From Polytrichum commune (taxonomy: Eukaryota; Streptophyta; Polytrichopsida; Polytrichales; Polytrichaceae): a stretch of DNA of 60,000 bases. A program made the position numbers and the translations under genes. The notes below the pieces were generated by a model, which did no database searches, had not been told where the DNA came from, and saw only the letters and a program-made list of their open reading frames with translations. The stretch spans positions 14,351,001 through 14,411,000 of the forward strand of contig OX485807.1 in assembly GCA_950295325.1 (NCBI GenBank), given 5' to 3'. Shown here piece after piece: positions 35,208 to 45,430 of the stretch (positions are counted from its first letter, which is position 1; each line of letters begins with the position of its first letter).

Positions 35208-35323
35208 GTTTGGGTCGATCTACCCAAACCTAACAATCTGTGACCTCAAACATACATAACATTAGTCATGCTCATCAACATGCTTATATAATTTTGTAAT
35301 AGTTTGGGTCGAGCGACCGAAAC
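35208..35323. repeat. Two single palindrome copies upstream of exon
   Basis: Copies at 35208-35229 (right arm CTACCCAAAC) and 35302-35323 (right arm CGACCGAAAC), 94 bases apart. The second ends 26 bases before the splice-acceptor-like TTTCTCTTGCAG at 35,338-35,349. Confidence 0.9.
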
Positions 35324-36680
35324 TGACAGTGCTATTGTTTCTCTTGCAGATGGCCCCCAAAAAAAGACATGGTGAAAGACGGTTCTCGCTCGCACAAGAT
35401 ATGGTGTGGCAGGAACATGAAACCCCTGAAGATGAGTCATACGTGCCCAAGGACGGGCTCGTCATTGCGTGGTCCTTACAAGTTGTCAAGGCATCGCAAT
35501 TCAAGATCCTCTTTGTGGTGAAGGTTGGGACAGTGGATCAAAACACATGGGCAACTCTGACGGGGTGGGAGGTGGCGTCAGTACAAGCTCTAGGTGACTA
35601 TAACGACGTGAGAATTCTGCAATGCAGAGTGCACATATGTTCATGCACCAATTCTCCGAGCCATTTGATCCCTTGTACGTTAAGGACTCTTGCGTTGAGC
35701 CAGACGTTATTAAACCTGAGTTTGTCTTCATAGATGCAAGCATTTCAAATACGAAAGTGGCAACCAGGTTTACCAAGCTCAAACATACAATCAATACGTT
35801 AAACAAGGCTCAACAGAGCAAGTCCAAATCACAACAACCGGTGCGGAGGATGGCCACAACTGAAGAAGACGCATGCTCGTCCAGACCTCAAACAGTGAGG
35901 AAGCCGCAACCGGTTCCCGCTGATTCGAGAAGAACTACGCCTGCAGAAACACCGGCTGATAGTGAGACACCGACACCATCCAACAGCCGGCAGACAACTC
36001 CCTCAAAGAGGCAAAGAGAATCGGCATCAGTTATGACTGATGAGCTAGTCTCCCCAGAGCTGCGCATGCCAAAGCCCGGGCAAGAAGTGGACACGTATGA
36101 GATCCAAAAAATTGTGAACAATTTCACGACCAAGTGTTCACACTCTCTCTTCATGGGTAGGGACTTCAAGTTCGACGTCAATATTGCTCAGTGCCATCTA
36201 GCCCCGCTGGAAAAGTGTGTTCGGGCAAAGGAAGATGCCTACGTGGATTGGATAATCGCGCAGATAGTGAGCGAGCAATTCAAAGACGATAGGCAAACTA
36301 TCGTAGTCATGCCCCAGGGACACAAAAGAATGCCCACCCAGGATATGTGGCCGTCAATTCAGAAGGGTGATTTTTGGCTAATTGATGGTCAGCACAGTGT
36401 GGAAGCATCGAAGAAAATCCAACTCATGACCAAGTGGGAAGATCCCAATCACCAGAAAGAAAAATTGAAGGTGTGGAAGGCCTTGGTGGTGTGGTCAGAT
36501 GACGAAACTAGATTGAGCGACATCTCCCGCTACTTCAACATGGGGAACAAGAAGCGGGCATACTAAGCTTTGTGGATTCGCAACATCATGGCGTCAAGGG
36601 AGGTGTGGGAGTTCTACGGCAGGCCTCCCAAGGAGAGGGAAAATGCAAAGGACAAAAATCCAAAGTGGGAGGTGAGTATG

Positions 36681-36741
36681 GTTTGGGTCGATCGACCCAA
36701 ACTCTTGTTTTGTTTCTCAGTTTGGGTCGATCAACCCAAAC
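36681..36741. repeat. Intronic palindrome pair, 39 bp apart
   Basis: Copies at 36681-36702 and 36720-36741 (right arm CAACCCAAAC). The first starts 9 bases after the GT of the donor at 36672. The 39-base spacing equals that of array B. Confidence 0.95.
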
Positions 36742-38197
36742 TCTTATTGTAGGAGTTATTATTCATCACTTTCCTCTAAGAATGTGAACAATTAAACAAA
36801 TACAGATCTAACACGCGTTTTCTATGTCCATATGTAGTTATTCAAGTACCAAATGATAAACAAATTCTCTTCTATTGATAATGCAAGTCATAAGCAAAAA
36901 AAATACAACGAGTTGCGAGGAGAAATTTATTTGATAACAGCATCCGACCATGTATGGTTGAAGTAGAAGAACGTGTTCGAGAAGCACGAGACGGGGGACC
37001 TGATCGATCCCGACACAAGTCTGCTTTTCAACTCAACCGCACGTTTCAAGCAGCTGAAACCTCTAATGAGAGAGTTCTTTCGAACACTCCAAGGCCTCTC
37101 GGAGACCGAAATGGGGAACGTGGCAACCCACATACTACATGTCGAGCCCTCGGCAAAGAGATGCTGGGTGCACCCAAAGATAGTCTTTTCCAACCCAAAA
37201 TCCTTCGTTCCTTCATGCTACACAATGAAGGAATGGACAAAGAATAGGAAGAAGAAGACTATTATCGTCCAAGAGCTACACAAGATAGTCCCTGAATTGA
37301 ACCTTTTTGTGGATGGCGAGGTCCACGAGGCAAACTGGAGAGCGTTCAAGGCGGAGTACAAATTCACCAGTGCTTCTATGGCAGCTCTGATAAGGGAAGC
37401 GGGGGAGGACTTCCTACGGTCGAAGCTGGTGAAGGGTGGGAAGAACTGGGCTCTTGCAGATCACACAACGCGTGTCTTCTCCAACTTCATAAAGGAAAAG
37501 AAGATTGTCAATTTTGAGGGGATGCACATTTCAACCTTGTCGCCCTAGAGCCTCTAAAAATCTAGGGATGGCCTGGCGTCGACGCTCGGAAGGCGATTAG
37601 GACGAATGCTGGGGATCGATTCCCCTTTGGAATGATAGATTTCAGAAACATTCTTGGAAGTTCGTTTGAGGGTACTATGAGCACCCCTTTCTATGATCCC
37701 TTCATATCAAAGTTCGTCGATTATGCAAGCCCCAAATTCAAAGAGGTCGACATTTGGCTGTGGATAGTCGAGGACTGGAGGGCGGAGCAGGTATATGAGA
37801 TTGTGAGGAAATTACAACCTGATTATGCTGTCTCTAAATCTCATTACATTGCTGCTCCGGCGGAGGGGTCTTACACGACGTTGAAAGACAAGAAAACAAA
37901 GGTCGTGAATGTATTGTGTTTGTACTTTGTGTACAAAGTGAACTTGCTGAAGGTGCACAACCACCCTATAAATCGGATGGAAAAACTCTTCCAAGTTGCA
38001 AAGGAGTTGGGTGCGAGAAAAAGCCTGTACGACGAGGCCAAGTATGCCAACTATACTGCCGACGAGCTGCGGATGGAGTTCTACTTGCAGATCATGAGGG
38101 TGCTAACAAGACGAGGGGACTCAATTTTCAATGTCTTCGGGGGATCCAAACCTATCTACGCTGGCATGGTAAGGGGCTGCAAAATAGTTGGTTTATA

Positions 38198-38219
38198 GTT
38201 TGGGTCGAGCGACCCAAAC
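38198..38219. repeat. Intronic palindrome copy
   Basis: Perfect 10-bp arms with AG in the centre, 29 bases downstream of the donor GTAAGG at 38169. Confidence 0.95.
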
Positions 38220-39245
38220 CTTCTGTCTTGATTTTCTCTTATTGTTTCTTTTTGTTGTTCTTGGTGTAATTTAATGAGCGTATTTCTGATCCAAATTGTG
38301 TTTGGAATGTGCAGATGTTGGGTTTGAAGGTGTACTCCTATATAGAGGACAATGATCTTCAATTTTACAAAACCCAGAAAGCCATTGCGAAGAAAATGGA
38401 CATCCTAGATTGGATCCCGGGGAGCTACGTCGAGGAGATTGTAGAGGGAGGTGAAAACCCTATGGATATGGCAAGGCGTGTCAACCCCGAGGAATTTGTG
38501 ATGAGGGCGCCGGTTGGAGCACCCGAACCGCTCGTCGGATTGCATCCGGGTACCTCATCTCGGGGGCCGGGTGATGAGGTGGAGGAGGAGGAGGAACAAG
38601 AGGAACAAGAGGAGCAAAAGGCCGAAGGGGAGGTTGAAGAAGGAGCAACGGGGTACACGCAGGAATCTAAAGCCCCCCAATGGAAGAAAGCTATGCGGGT
38701 GGCAACCCCGCAAAGTAAGTTGGTGCCCGTCCTCACGGTGGACGATGCTAGGGACATGTTCTCCAGGGACGCGACTGCGACGTTCAGGGAGAGAAGGAGA
38801 TTGAAGGGGAAGAAGCTCTACGGCGACTACACAGTGGAGGAGACAATCGCCATAAGCAGTGAGGATGAGGACGACATTGAGCTCGCCAAACGGCTCAGAT
38901 CGGATCCCCCTTCCCCGACAGCGTTCGCATGCATGGTTAGGGTGAAACCCGAAGTCCTAACCGTGGAGGAGGCCAATGAGAAGATGCGGAGGGACGAGGA
39001 GCAACGAGTCCGCCTCCAAAAAACTGCCGCAGAAGAACCCTCAATGCGGAACGAGGTAGCAGAGTTGAGGGCTCTGCTGTTGGAGCAGGAACGACAAAGG
39101 GTGATGGCCCAACCTCCATCGAGCGCCGATCTCATATTGCAGGTGATACAAGGGATGTGGGCGCAAGGATTGGTAGTGGCTCCCTCCAGCGCCTTTCCAC
39201 ACTTGCCCCCCGGCTTCCCTTCGCAGAGCATCCCTCAACAGCCTG

Positions 39246-41151
39246 ATGTGAGCCCAAAATGGTGCCCACATGTGGTGATTAACTCTTCAAAACCAATTTT
39301 AGTTTGACTTTGATGTGTTATGATTATTCACAAAACATAAAAAGAGTGAAGTGTGGTTTGGATTTAAGTTTAGACTTTAGAATGTGTTGGGTGGTTATTT
39401 CAAGGTTTAAGTTCAATAGGATAATGCCTTGATTATGTGAGTAGGGGGTAAGGTGAGGCAAGGTGAGCTCCACGGGTTAAATGCCCACTTTTGGATCCAC
39501 CTTGGTAGTTTAGGAAGAAGGAAGCTTGGTGGAAGGGGATTAGTCCCTACTTTGAAGGTGAGGGTTAATGGATTGTGATTTGAGGTGCTAATCCTCTCAC
39601 CCTATCCTCACCTCTCTCTCCCTCTCTCCCTCTCTCCCTCTTTGCTACTTAAGGTGGTTTTTCTCTCATTTTCCTCTCTCTCCATCAAGCGCTCTCAAGG
39701 GAGCAAGCTCTTCAAGAGCCTGAGCCACGTGTGTGGATTGTTAGTTCTTAGTAAGGTTAATTAGTTGAGCTCTCTCTCTCAAGGCCTCACAAGTGAGTGA
39801 GCTCTTAGAGTTTAAGATTGCATATAGGGATTAAGTGGTAGTTAGTGAAAGTAGTGTGTTAGATTAGTTCATGACTTAGGAGCAAGGAAAATAAAATAAA
39901 AGAATAACTTAGGAAACCTTTGATTAGTGAATGAGAGGGGGTGTATTAAGGGTAGCTAGTAGATGGACTTACTATATAGTCACTAGGACCTTGGGCAGAA
40001 CTAAGCTGCTGGGCAGCCGAAGGAGTAAGCTGTTGGGCAGTCGAAGGAGTAAGCTGCTGGCCCTGGGTAGAACTAAGCTGCTGGGCAGCCGAAGGAGTAA
40101 GCTGTTGGGCAGTCGAAGGAGTAAGCTGCTGGCCCTGGGTAGAACTAAGTTGCTGGGCAGCCGAAGGAGTAAGCTGTTGGGCAGTCGAAGGAGTAAGCTG
40201 CTGGCCCTGGGTAGAACTAAGCTGCTGGGCAGCCGAAGGAGTAAGCTGCTGGACCCTGGGCAGAACTAAGCTGTTGGGCAGCCGAAGGAGTAAGCTGCTG
40301 GACCCTGGGCAGAACTAAGCTGCTGGGCAGCCGAAGGAGTAAGCTGCTGGACCCTGGGCAGAACTAAGCTGCTGGGCAGCCGAAGGAGTAAGCTGCTGGA
40401 CCATGGGCAGAACTAAGCTGCAGGGCAGCCTTAGGAGTAAGCTGCTGGACCCTGGGCAGAACTAAGCTGCTGGGCAGCCGAAGGAGTAAGCTGCTGGCCC
40501 TGGGCAGAACTAAGCTGCTAGGCAGCCGAGGGGGTAAGCTGCTGGCCCTGGGCAGAACTAAGCTGCTGGGCAGCCGCAGGAGTAAGCTGCTGGCTCTGGG
40601 AAGAACTAAGCTGCTTGGCAGCCGAATTAATCAAGGGGCTGCCGGTAACTAGGTGTGAGTTGTACCAATGGTTACTTAGACAATGGGTAGGTTTAGCAAG
40701 CTAAGGCTAAGATTGTGTGGAGGTTGCCACTAAACTATCCAATAGGGTGTTAGACCAATCGTAGAATAAAATAGTTATTAGACAAGTGTTAAGCTCAATA
40801 GGATAGGCAAGGTGTGTGGGAGTCTCATGTGATTGTACGTAACATTGACTATAGAGTAAAGTGTTTTTCAACACTTGCATCTATCGTTCAAAATAACTTA
40901 CTTGCATCATTAATGGAGAATGTGAAGGACTCTTGCAATGGCAAGAAAAATGGGGTGAAGATCAAAAGAGTGAGGGGAATGTCCGTAAGGGCGTGTGCGG
41001 CTAAAGCCGCGGGTTGGACTCTTGAGAAAGCCAACTCTAGTACAAGCCAAGAGACCAACATTAATAAAGTACAATGAGTGAGACGATACATGTTCATTTG
41101 AACATGAAAATTACCTTGCACATGGTTCAATGTTGTAATAGATAAATGTGA
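39246..41151 (+). mobile_element. Repeat family E insertion in the split gene
   Basis: Starts TGTGAGCCCAAAATGGTGCC and ends ...AATAGATAAATGTGAT, sharing landmarks with the minus copy at 23.57-25.09 kb, including GTTTTTCAACACTTG. ATGTGA occurs at both junctions (39246-39251 and 41146-41151), but TGTGA is also present in the other copy, so it may be part of the element and not a target duplication. A short frame ending TGA at 41,077 contains RACAAKAAGWTLEKA, conserved in the other copy. Interior CT-rich run at 39,600-39,650. Confidence 0.65.
39989..40625. repeat. Minisatellite GGGCAGAACTAAGCTGCTGG
   Basis: Units of about 49 bp (CCCTGGGCAGAACTAAGCTG, CTGGGCAGCCGAAGGAGTAA, GCTGCTGGA) alternate early in the array with about 72-bp units carrying an extra TTGGGCAGTCGAAGGAGTAA. 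The repeated RSKLLGSR frame (39,931-40,269) is a by-product. A heavily diverged version appears at about 24.05-24.2 kb in the other family E copy. Confidence 0.9.
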
Positions 41152-41395
41152 TTCTCAAAGTCATCACCCGGACTAGGACGCTTAAGGGTGGTGGATTTGG
41201 CCTCACACCTGTGCCGCAATCGTCCTTCAGCTTCCAACATATGATGCGGCCACACCATGTCCCCTACGCCCCGGTACAGCAAGTGGACGATCTGAATATT
41301 TGGCGCGTCCCTGGAGCCTCCTCACCTTTGGGCCCTCCACCACTTCGGCCCCCCGTAGTGATGGCTCCCCCTCACCAGCAAGACGACCCTATGAT

Positions 41396-41486
41396 GTTTG
41401 GGTCGTCCGACCCAAACACACACCCCCCTGTAGTGCCCCAAGGAAACTATCCCGATACAGGACAGTTTGGGTCGGGCGACCCAAAC
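41396..41486 (+). repeat. Two palindrome copies inside a probable exon
   Basis: Copies at 41396-41417 (centre TC) and 41465-41486 (centre GG), 69 bases apart, both in the open frame, where they encode FGSSDPN and FGSGDPN within a proline-rich linker. Confidence 0.85.
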
Positions 41487-41786
41487 CCTGTTGCAGCTCA
41501 GTCGTCCCTTGAAAAAGATGGATGTCAAAAAGACACAACCATGTTAGATGTTGAAGGCCGGCAAGGGCCTGGTGATACATCTACTCCTAACCAAGGCGAT
41601 GAAACCATGCATGATGCACATGTGGAGATTGGTTTTGGACAAGGGCCTGATCGTGAGCCTTTGTAGGAGAAGGTTGCTGACGTAGCTGAAGAAGGCGGTG
41701 GCGATAAAGAAGGGGCATCAAAGATGGTCGAGGGTTCCACGTCATCGAGACATGACCAGGGCGAGGTAATGTACTAAGACCACCCA

Positions 41787-41808
41787 GTTTGGGTCGAACG
41801 ACCCAAAC
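41787..41808. repeat. Intronic palindrome copy
   Basis: Perfect arms with AA centre, 21 bases after the donor GTAATG at 41766, in an 85-base intron whose acceptor is CCCCCTAG at 41,850. Confidence 0.95.
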
Positions 41809-42476
41809 CTCCTGGGTCATTGTCTTGTTGGCGTGGTGTTGTCCCCCTAGCTAGGAGGAACTGGATCCCGACCCCCCGATGCCCCCATGCCCAATACTTT
41901 CGCCCCTTCCGTGGTCCCGCCACCCCTTCATGATCCCTCCGTGATCCTTGCACTCGACTATGCTCGATCTTACGCAGCGCTCACAGGCAATTTTGTAGAT
42001 GTGCAATTAGGATAGTGTGAATGCTCGTTCACCGCGGTTCCATCCCTAGGCAAATTGTACATAGAGAATTGTAAAAATAAAATTATTATTTTTGGTGCCC
42101 ATGTGTGCCCACGTGTGTTCAAATGTATCTTGTGAGTTGTTCCCTTTGTATGTTTATGTTGCCGCCAATGGTTCAATTGCTTGTTGTGTTTGCGTAAATA
42201 TTTGTTAAACCAAACACAGAAAGAAAGAGGAAGGATACTTAAGGGTCCCTTCCTTCTCCTTCCCACTTTTTTTTTGTGTTCACAAGAGGCAAATTGTTGA
42301 GAGAACGAGTGGTGAGGTTGTTTTTTTTCGAGCCGCCAACAGTTGGATTGCTTGGACTCCGCACTTTCTAGTCGCCAGCAGTTGGCTTGCCGGGACTCTG
42401 TAGCAATTAGGCGGAAGAGAGGGAATCCGGAGGGGAGAGAGTTTCCGCAGTTGAGACGGATAGAGAAGAGAGGAAA

Positions 42477-44512
42477 ATGCCGGAAGCACGGGAAGAGGAT
42501 CGGAGGGAATCCATCCCGGTTCCGCTCAAAGCCCTCATCCCTGCAATTCCGAGGGAGGACGGGGAGTTGCAAGAGCTAGCGGAGGATCTCCGGGTTATGG
42601 GTTGCGCGGGGTTGCTCGCCAAACCCTGGAACCTCCGAGCGGAAGATACTCTCCGAGAGTTCAAGTTCGAGAGAGGGAATCAGTGGTTAGGAACCAAGAG
42701 GAGGGATCCGGATAGTTGGACTCCGGATGTATGGAATAGGGTCTACGGGTTTCCGAGGGGAATTACGGAAGGATGGGCCGGCCGCCGCGATGGCCTATTC
42801 GCCGGAAAATTTAGAGGGGACGCGGACCCAAAGGACGACTTTCACCCCGGGAACTGCCGGAACCTAAGAGAGCGGAGGGTGTTAGAGTTCCTCCTGCCCA
42901 TCCTAAACCAGGACAAGCCGAAGCGGATTAGCCTTACCATGGCTAACACCCTGTTCAGAGCTATGTCCGGAGTTCGGCCAGTGAATTGGGGCTGATCATT
43001 CAAGAGATAATAGGGCGGGCCCTCCCCCATATAGGCCGGAAACCCTCCTTCCTCTCCCCCTTCATTCTGCACCTCTATCAGCATTTTGACTGCATCACGG
43101 CCGAGGAGGAGGACCTGCTAACGATAGCGGCGGACGAGGTCACCTACAAGCTCCATCCGGAAGCTGGAGACCTCGAGACGGAGACTTCCAGCGACCCCAT
43201 CATTCCGGAGGCCCCTCCCTCTTCACCCGGAAGCCCGCCGCCGACCGTCCACAGGCCAAGCTCTCCTCCCCCTCATTATCATCCGGAAACCGGACCCAGC
43301 CGGGAGACCACTTGGCGGAATGTGGATCTCTCTGCCTGGGATTTTCCGGAAAATCCCTTCAAGTGGGTCCAGGAGGGGTTGGAGGACCTACAGAACCAGT
43401 ACTACCGGCTGGAACACATCGTCCGAGGAGCGAACCAGGCCCTGGACGACTGCGGACCCGGAAACATTCTCCGAGAATTGGCAAAGAGGGCGGACAGGAA
43501 GGAGCTCGAACAAGCCAGGACGGAGAATGCTCACCTCACCGCGCAGGTAGCGGCCATAACTCAGGAGCTGAGTCAGAAGAGTGAGGAGATCCGGAAGTAC
43601 CACGCGGAGCAGGCAGTGGTCTTCAGTCGGATCCGGGAGCTGGTGGGGCATCCGGCAGAGATCGTCAACAAGGCGCATCTCTACGACCGGATGATGGAGT
43701 CCGGAGAACCCGCTTCCGCCAGGCAGACCCTCCCCATCCTCGTGAAATACTCACGGACGATGAAGGATCTCCTGGCGGAAATCCAGAAGGTGGTTCCGCC
43801 AAGCGGAAGACCCCAGAGGGTGCTCTATCCGGGTCCGCCTAGGTCACCAACCGGAACCCTCTACGAGGTGGTTGGTGAAGTCGCCCTAGTCCAGAATCCG
43901 CCAATGTCTGCAGGACCCAGCCAACAGGGAGGCGGCTCTCGGCCTGCTAGTTCCGGAAGAGCTCCGGAAAGGATCCGCTCTCCCCAGGTGAGGCGGAAGA
44001 GCACCGGGTCTGTTAGATCCGGACGGGGCCAGTCCCCTGTCCCGCAGACTTCGGATCGGTCCCAGACTCCAGACAGGGCTAGGACGCCGATAAAGCACCA
44101 GACTTCGGATCGAGAGGCAACTCCGAGCAGGGGTAAGGCCCCTATGACCCAAGCCTCGCCGTCGTCTCCTCCGGACTGCTAGATGGTTAGCCCATTCCCT
44201 CCGCCACCCTCGAGGGCGGCCTCCAACAGGGATCCGCGGACTGCCTCGATCTCGGGCGAACAGAATCCGGAACAGCGCACCGGAAGCGATCCTTCCCCGA
44301 TCCGGAGTGTCTGGAAGGGTAGTACAGTTTCCAGAACACCGCGGACCGAGAGAGCAGCGGACTCGGAGGATGAGATTGCCCCTTCTCCAAACATGAAGAG
44401 GATGCTCACGCGGCCGCAGAAGGCATCGCCGGGAGGGGGCTCGTCCGCCGTCAGTGGACTCGGCAGCCATTCGAAGGGGGGAGCAGCTCAGAAGAAGCAC
44501 CGCTCTTCTTAG
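42477..44512 (+). pseudogene. Gag-like ORF with one frameshift and one in-frame TAG
   Basis: ATG 42,477 opens a 172-codon frame ending GVRPVNWG then TGA. The next frame resumes at the same residues with LIIQEIIGRALPHIGRKPSF, so one G is missing in a G run at about 42,987-42,990. The second frame runs to TAG at 44,180, and the same frame continues to TAG 44,510. Order: globular N-terminal half (FERGNQWLGTK, FPRGITEGWAG), a P/S linker, a coiled coil (about 43,340-43,800: ANQALDD, KELEQARTENAHLTAQ), then a basic R/S/P-rich tail (repeated TSDR, TPDRA). No CCHC knuckle. It resembles uncharacterised transposon ORFs of plants from memory; function unknown, a capsid-like role is inference. Confidence 0.5.
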
Positions 44513-44582
44513 ATTAGGATGATAGTTAGATCAGTTAGGCAGAATAGAGGTAGGAAGATAGGACTTAGGAGTTTTTGAAGAT

Positions 44583-44800
44583 GAAGAATAAAATTCTCCC
44601 TCGGGTTTTGTCAGCGGAAAATCCGGATCTTGATCCAGGAAATCCGGGAGAACGGATGCAGTTAGGGTTTTTCGTAGCGGCGGCCGCCTGGGCCGCCGCC
44701 CTCAGTTTAGGGATTTTGGGCCTCTACTTAAGGCTGAATAAGGAGTTGGAGAAGGGTTCCTTCTCCATTGTTTTACTTTGATTGCTCCTACTCTAATAAA
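44583..44800 (+). promoter_or_regulatory. Probable 3' processing region of the CCGGA element
   Basis: CTCTAATAAACTC at about 44,791-44,803 provides a plant-type AATAAA signal after the gag-like ORF. A short frame (44,575-44,781) with an alanine-rich hydrophobic stretch spans CGGCGGCCGCCTGGGCCGCC at about 44,676-44,700, itself a strong hairpin. Whether this frame is translated is not known. Confidence 0.35.
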
Positions 44801-44967
44801 CTCTTTTTGATCTCTCACTCCTTGATTGTCCTTGCTTGATTTTGCATACGAATGCTTCTGAGAGTGTTAGCGGAGGATGGAGAGTGTGAGGGGATAGGAG
44901 TTCCGGATACGGCATAGGAGAAGGGACCCGGATCAGAACTAGTTATTGCCTTGCGGATCCTTTTTGT

Positions 44968-45430
44968 GTGTAGTGGGAGGGAAACCTCACTGTTCCGGAG
45001 GGTTGAGTAACGTCTAGGTGGGATAGCCGTTGGGAGGATTGGGCGAGATCCGGAAGGGGTCCGGACTTGCGCCATCTGAGCTTCTGAAGATGTCCCACCG
45101 CCCTTAGACGGACCAATTCGGAAGGTGGTACGAATCGCCCAGTTAGCTCAGATTGAGTAGAGTCCCAGGAAGTGATAGCCGGATCGATCCGTCAAAAGGA
45201 GGATGGAAGGACCGGAACAGTTAGGATTCCAAGTTGGAGGCCATCTCCGGAGTGTAGTGGGAAGGGAACCTCATGGTTCCAGATGTCTGGGTAACGTCCA
45301 GGTGAGATAGCCGTGGGGAGGACTGGGCAAAGATCCGGAAGGAATCCGGACTTGCGGCAATCTGATCTTCTGAAGAGGTCTCACCGCTTGTGGACGGGAC
45401 AATCCGGAAAGTGGTACGGATCACCCACTT
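44968..45430. repeat. Two ~180-bp tandem units, diverged
   Basis: Unit 1 (about 44,968-45,150) and unit 2 (about 45,248-45,430) share GTAGTGGGA.GG.AACCTCA, GGGTAACGTC.AGGTG, GATAGCCGT.GG, GATCCGGAAGG, TCTTCTGAAGA and GGTACG.ATC in the same order with frequent substitutions. An old internal duplication. Confidence 0.8.

Larger units (their letters stand above)
35350..42015 (+). pseudogene. Split gene: ParB/Srx-like motif, possible methyltransferase-like end
   Basis: First ATG 35,350 follows TTTCTCTTGCAG. Exons inferred: 35350-36671, 36838-38168, 38315-39247, about 41187-41765, 41851-42015; the introns at 36672-36837 (GTGAGT...TAG), 38169-38314 (GTAAGG...CAG) and 41766-41850 are all phase 0. 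FWLIDGQHSVEASKKI (36,370-36,420) resembles the DGH/Q-R motif of ParB/sulfiredoxin-like domains. In exon 2, GDSIFNVFGGSKPIYAGM beside the junction to GLKVYSYIED resembles the GDxVLDxFxGSG...G SAM-binding region of ParB-linked DNA methylases; the DPPY motif is not clear, so this is weak. Exon 3 is acidic (about 38,579-38,640) then coiled coil (about 38,985-39,095). Damage: frameshifts near 35,600-35,622 and 37,500-37,545; TAA 36564, TAG 36964, 37563 and 41664. Terminal TAG 42013. A 1.9 kb repeat is inserted after 39,247. The palindrome occurs in the introns. Confidence 0.5.

Noticed and set aside
39248-39260. GTGAGC as a splice donor of the split gene
   Set aside because: The same TGTGARCCCAAAATGG starts the other family E copy at 25.08 kb, so this is the repeat's end; a donor function cannot be excluded but is not needed.
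39931-40269. 112-codon RSKLLGSR repeat ORF
   Set aside because: Pure translation of the minisatellite; no independent coding signal.
42016-42120. Extension of the split gene beyond TAG 42,013
   Set aside because: The frame stays open but becomes AT-rich (AAAATAAAATTATTATT) and looks like 3' untranslated sequence.
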